DNA from: Roseovarius mucosus DSM 17069
GTDB lineage: Bacteria; Pseudomonadota; Alphaproteobacteria; Rhodobacterales; Rhodobacteraceae
Length of the DNA stretch: 64,000 nt
Assembly (NCBI RefSeq): GCF_000768555.3
Contig: NZ_KN293984.1
Coordinates: 85,898 to 149,897, forward strand
Reading direction: 5' to 3'
Shown here: positions 62,601 through 64,000 of the stretch, piece after piece
Numbering within the stretch: position 1 is the stretch's first letter
Layout of the letters: the number at the start of each line of letters is the position of its first letter
Program-made: the position numbers and the translations under genes
Notes under the pieces: model-generated
What the model saw: only the letters and a program-made list of their open reading frames with translations
The model's database searches: none
Told to the model about the DNA's origin: nothing

Positions 62601-64000
62601 GCCTGGGCCTTTCCGGCCTTCAAGCGCCCGCAGGGTGTCAGCAACCCGTTCGAGCTTGACCTCGGATCGCTCAGCGCAGAGGAACTCGACGGTATCCTCG
62701 ATTTCGCCTTCGAGCGCTATTTCGAGGACTCGGGCCTCTTCGGCACCGTCGAGGATTGCGTCGCCCGCGTCGAGGGGCTCAAACGCATCGGCGTGGATGA
62801 GGTGGCCTGCCTCATCGACTACGGCATCCCCGCCCGGCAGGTGCTTGACGGTCTGCGTCCGCTGGCGCGCGTGCTGGACCGCTCGAACCGCGTGGGAGCG
62901 ATCCCCGAGGATGATTTTTCCATCGCCGCGCAAATCCTGCGGCACAGCGTGACCCATCTGCAATGCACCCCATCCATGGCGCGCATGATCGCCATGAACG
63001 ATGAATCCCGCCACGCTCTCGGGCGGCTGCGGCATCTGATGCTGGGCGGCGAGGCGCTGCCGGGCGCTCTGGTGCAGGAGTTGCGGCAAGTCACGCGCGC
63101 GCGCATGACCAATATGTATGGCCCCACCGAAACGACCATCTGGTCCACCACCGGCCCCGCCGAGGACACCCCCGGCCCCGCCGCCATTGGCACACCCATC
63201 GCCAATACGCAGGCGTATGTTCTGGACCCCGACATGCGACCGGTGCCGGTGGGCATCGCGGGCGAACTCTGGATTGGCGGCGACGGTGTGACGCCCGGCT
63301 ATCTCGGGCGCGACGACCTGACAGCCGACCGCTTCCGCCCCGATCCTTTCCGTGCGGGCGGGCGCATCTATGGCACCGGCGATCTGGTGCGCTGGCGCGC
63401 CGATGGGCGGCTCGATTTCGTCGGCCGCGCCGATGCGCAGGTGAAGCTGCGCGGCTACCGCATCGAACTGGGCGAGATCGAGGCCGCGCTCGAGGGCTGC
63501 ACCGGCGTTGCGCAAGCGGTGGCGCTGGCGCGCGAGGATACCCCCGGCGACATGCGCCTTGTGGCCTATCTGCGCGGCACGGCCACACCAGAGGCGGCGC
63601 GCGCCCATCTGGCCGCGCATCTGCCCGCCCACATGATCCCCGCGCATGTCGTCGTGCTGGATCACTTCCCCCTCACCCCCAACCGCAAGGTGGACCGCAA
63701 GGCGCTGCCCGCACCAGAGACCCAAGTCAAGGCGCCGCGCCCCGCCGCCGCCCCCAAACCGGTCACGCCCGCCAATACGATCGAGCGCGACATCGCCGCG
63801 ATCTGGGCGCGAATCCTCGGCGTGGCCGAGATTGGCGCGCAGGACAGCTTCTTCGATCTGGGCGGTCACTCCCTTCTGGCGGTGCAGGCGCATCGCGAGA
63901 TTCGCAGCACGCTGGCGGTCGACCGGCTCAGCATCACCGACATCTTCCGCTGCCCGAAACTCGCCACCCTGGCGGCGCGCGTGGCGGAATTGCGCGGTGA
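59625..64000 (+). CDS. NRPS: formyltransferase, adenylation domain with inserted luciferase-like monooxygenase, carrier (cut by window edge)
   Basis: 1,458 residues are visible with no stop; the gene runs off the right edge. Domains: (1) formyltransferase, residues about 1-290, with N90, H92 and D128 in the positions of E. coli Met-tRNA formyltransferase N106, H108, D144 (36 residues between H and D in both); (2) a reduced region about 290-510 resembling the end of a condensation domain without its HHxxxDG site; (3) adenylation, from about 510, with YTSGSTGRPKG (646-656) and the GYRIELGEIEAALEG block; (4) within it, about residues 725-1092, an FMN-dependent luciferase-like monooxygenase (MupA/Atu3625 type); (5) a carrier with Ser1416 (LGGHSL). 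Further modules may follow. The first ATG (59625) overlaps the previous stop. Confidence 0.88.
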   Translation, partial: MMQALLIGNESLALQCGETWLARGHGITAVITRHADVAAWAEGKGLRVVPPGPGLAERLGDLSSDWLLSIANLDLLPQSVLARATRGAINFHDGPLPRYAGLNAPVWAILNGEERHGITWHLIEGGVDEGRIIAQRMVEISQDETAFTLNAKCYAAALDSFPDVITALEQGAVTARIQDLGARSYFARDQRPEGLCLDFTQAAEALARLVRALDHGGYANPLNRARIIAGERVLLVGRAEVVPGSGAPGAVLSVEGARLTVTTGAGALRLSALTGPDGGAAPLASISVGSVLTAYPVTDLLTQLAPQDGYWRRCLRDMRPITLPLGSGAGVEERRPLDLPADALGAIGLWAARLGGEEGTHIAYAGAAVEAALAPGHVCPWVPVATPDLPHALPEAEARGAFALDLFARDPALEAAQTPHIGLRVAGRGLIPGTVLTIDLADSPTLVYDAARLSPAMADLLARRLEALAKGDTAPMPEAERRMVVEAWNRTDAPYDARPLHRLIATQIAKTPHVRAVVFEAETLTYAALDARANRIAHLLRQMGVGPGVLVGLCLPRSADMIAAALAIWKAGGAYVPMDPAYPAERLALYLDDSAARVVVTRSDLAHTLPQTAQTLTLDTDPRIGDAPETDLDGGAGPDDLAYVIYTSGSTGRPKGVMVTHRNVANFFAGMDDRIPAEPGAVWLAVTSLNFDISVLELFYTLARGYTLVLSGDESRALVSSGQLATSDRGMQFSLYYWGNDDGAGRDKYKSLLEGAQFADTHGFCAVWTPERHFHAFGGPYPNPSVTGAAVAAVTQNIAVRAGSCVAPLHHPARIAEEWAVIDNLTNGRAGLAIASGWHPDDFILRPENTPPRNKPAMFEAIRDLRRLWRGETVEFPRADGTLHGVVTQPRPVSQVLPVWVTTAGNPETWREAGAHGANVLTHLLGQSIDEVAGKITLYRNALREAGHDPDAFTVTLMLHTYVAETRDEARRVAREPMKDYLRSAAGLIKQYAWAFPAFKRPQGVSNPFELDLGSLSAEELDGILDFAFERYFEDSGLFGTVEDCVARVEGLKRIGVDEVACLIDYGIPARQVLDGLRPLARVLDRSNRVGAIPEDDFSIAAQILRHSVTHLQCTPSMARMIAMNDESRHALGRLRHLMLGGEALPGALVQELRQVTRARMTNMYGPTETTIWSTTGPAEDTPGPAAIGTPIANTQAYVLDPDMRPVPVGIAGELWIGGDGVTPGYLGRDDLTADRFRPDPFRAGGRIYGTGDLVRWRADGRLDFVGRADAQVKLRGYRIELGEIEAALEGCTGVAQAVALAREDTPGDMRLVAYLRGTATPEAARAHLAAHLPAHMIPAHVVVLDHFPLTPNRKVDRKALPAPETQVKAPRPAAAPKPVTPANTIERDIAAIWARILGVAEIGAQDSFFDLGGHSLLAVQAHREIRSTLAVDRLSITDIFRCPKLATLAARVAELRG

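Noticed and set aside
59556..63893. A 1,445-residue open frame on the minus strand opposite the NRPS gene.
   Set aside because: Same cause: high GC codon bias suppresses stops on the opposite strand. The sense frame has clear formyltransferase, adenylation and carrier motifs.

Overview
The window reads as chromosomal DNA of a high-GC alphaproteobacterium of the Rhodobacteraceae (Roseobacter-type) lineage. This is inferred from the gene families and their local order: a GlpSTPQUV-type glycerol importer, a DUF1467 gene behind methylmalonyl-CoA epimerase, DUF2155 next to MlaD and an NDUFA12-like protein, and clpX beside clpP. No rRNA, tRNA, CRISPR array, transposase or phage gene was seen, so the genus cannot be named. 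Reading frames are very GC-biased, which produces huge antisense shadow frames that are not genes.

Layout. (1) 1-9066: a glycerol regulon. glpD-glpS-glpT-glpP-glpQ-small membrane gene-glpU-glpV-glpK runs leftwards, divergent from glpR, with ACGAAC motifs in the shared promoter region. (2) 9054-24139: mostly housekeeping genes: YggU, nitroreductase, EI24 membrane protein, methylmalonyl-CoA epimerase, a frameshifted response regulator, a frameshifted Lhr-type helicase with PdeM nuclease, a LytTR membrane regulator, Aat, DUF2155/MlaD/NDUFA12, ClpX, ClpP, a SqrR/BigR-like ArsR repressor, a CMD-family protein and an acyl-CoA dehydrogenase. (3) 24210-32296: a creatinine/creatine utilisation island. 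It holds creatininase, creatinase, a LysR regulator between them, a four-gene polyamine-type ABC importer and a GlxA-like AraC regulator. (4) 32425-48593: a PLP dehydratase, LOG protein, M14-like deacylase, a stand-alone Hen1-like RNA methyltransferase, 1-Cys peroxiredoxin, aldehyde dehydrogenase, GT25-like protein, the PreT/PreA dihydropyrimidine dehydrogenase with a strong palindrome upstream, an EamA exporter, MnmD divergent from a frameshifted FAD oxidase, a 43-residue basic protein, PgeF, a MidA-like methyltransferase, Lgt and UbiK. (5) 48578-64000 (continuing off the right edge): a natural-product locus with three glycosyltransferases, a Wzx-like flippase, a 2,133-residue polyketide synthase and a formyltransferase-initiated NRPS whose adenylation domain contains an inserted luciferase-like monooxygenase.

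How the parts work together. In region 1 glycerol is imported by an ABC transporter whose two ATPases look complementary (one canonical and one degenerate composite site), phosphorylated by GlpK and oxidised by GlpD under GlpR control. In region 3 creatinine or creatine would be imported, interconverted by creatininase, and split by creatinase to sarcosine and urea; the sarcosine step is not in the window. In region 5 the NRPS carries the initiation signature and the PKS carries the only thioesterase seen, so assembly may run against gene order; the flippase and glycosyltransferases suggest a glycosylated, exported product. This locus is the most promising candidate for an undescribed system.

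Three genes (near 11.83, 13.40 and 44.14 kb) are each interrupted by a single frame change in a GC-rich run. They may be real mutations or sequencing errors, and the sequence alone cannot decide.
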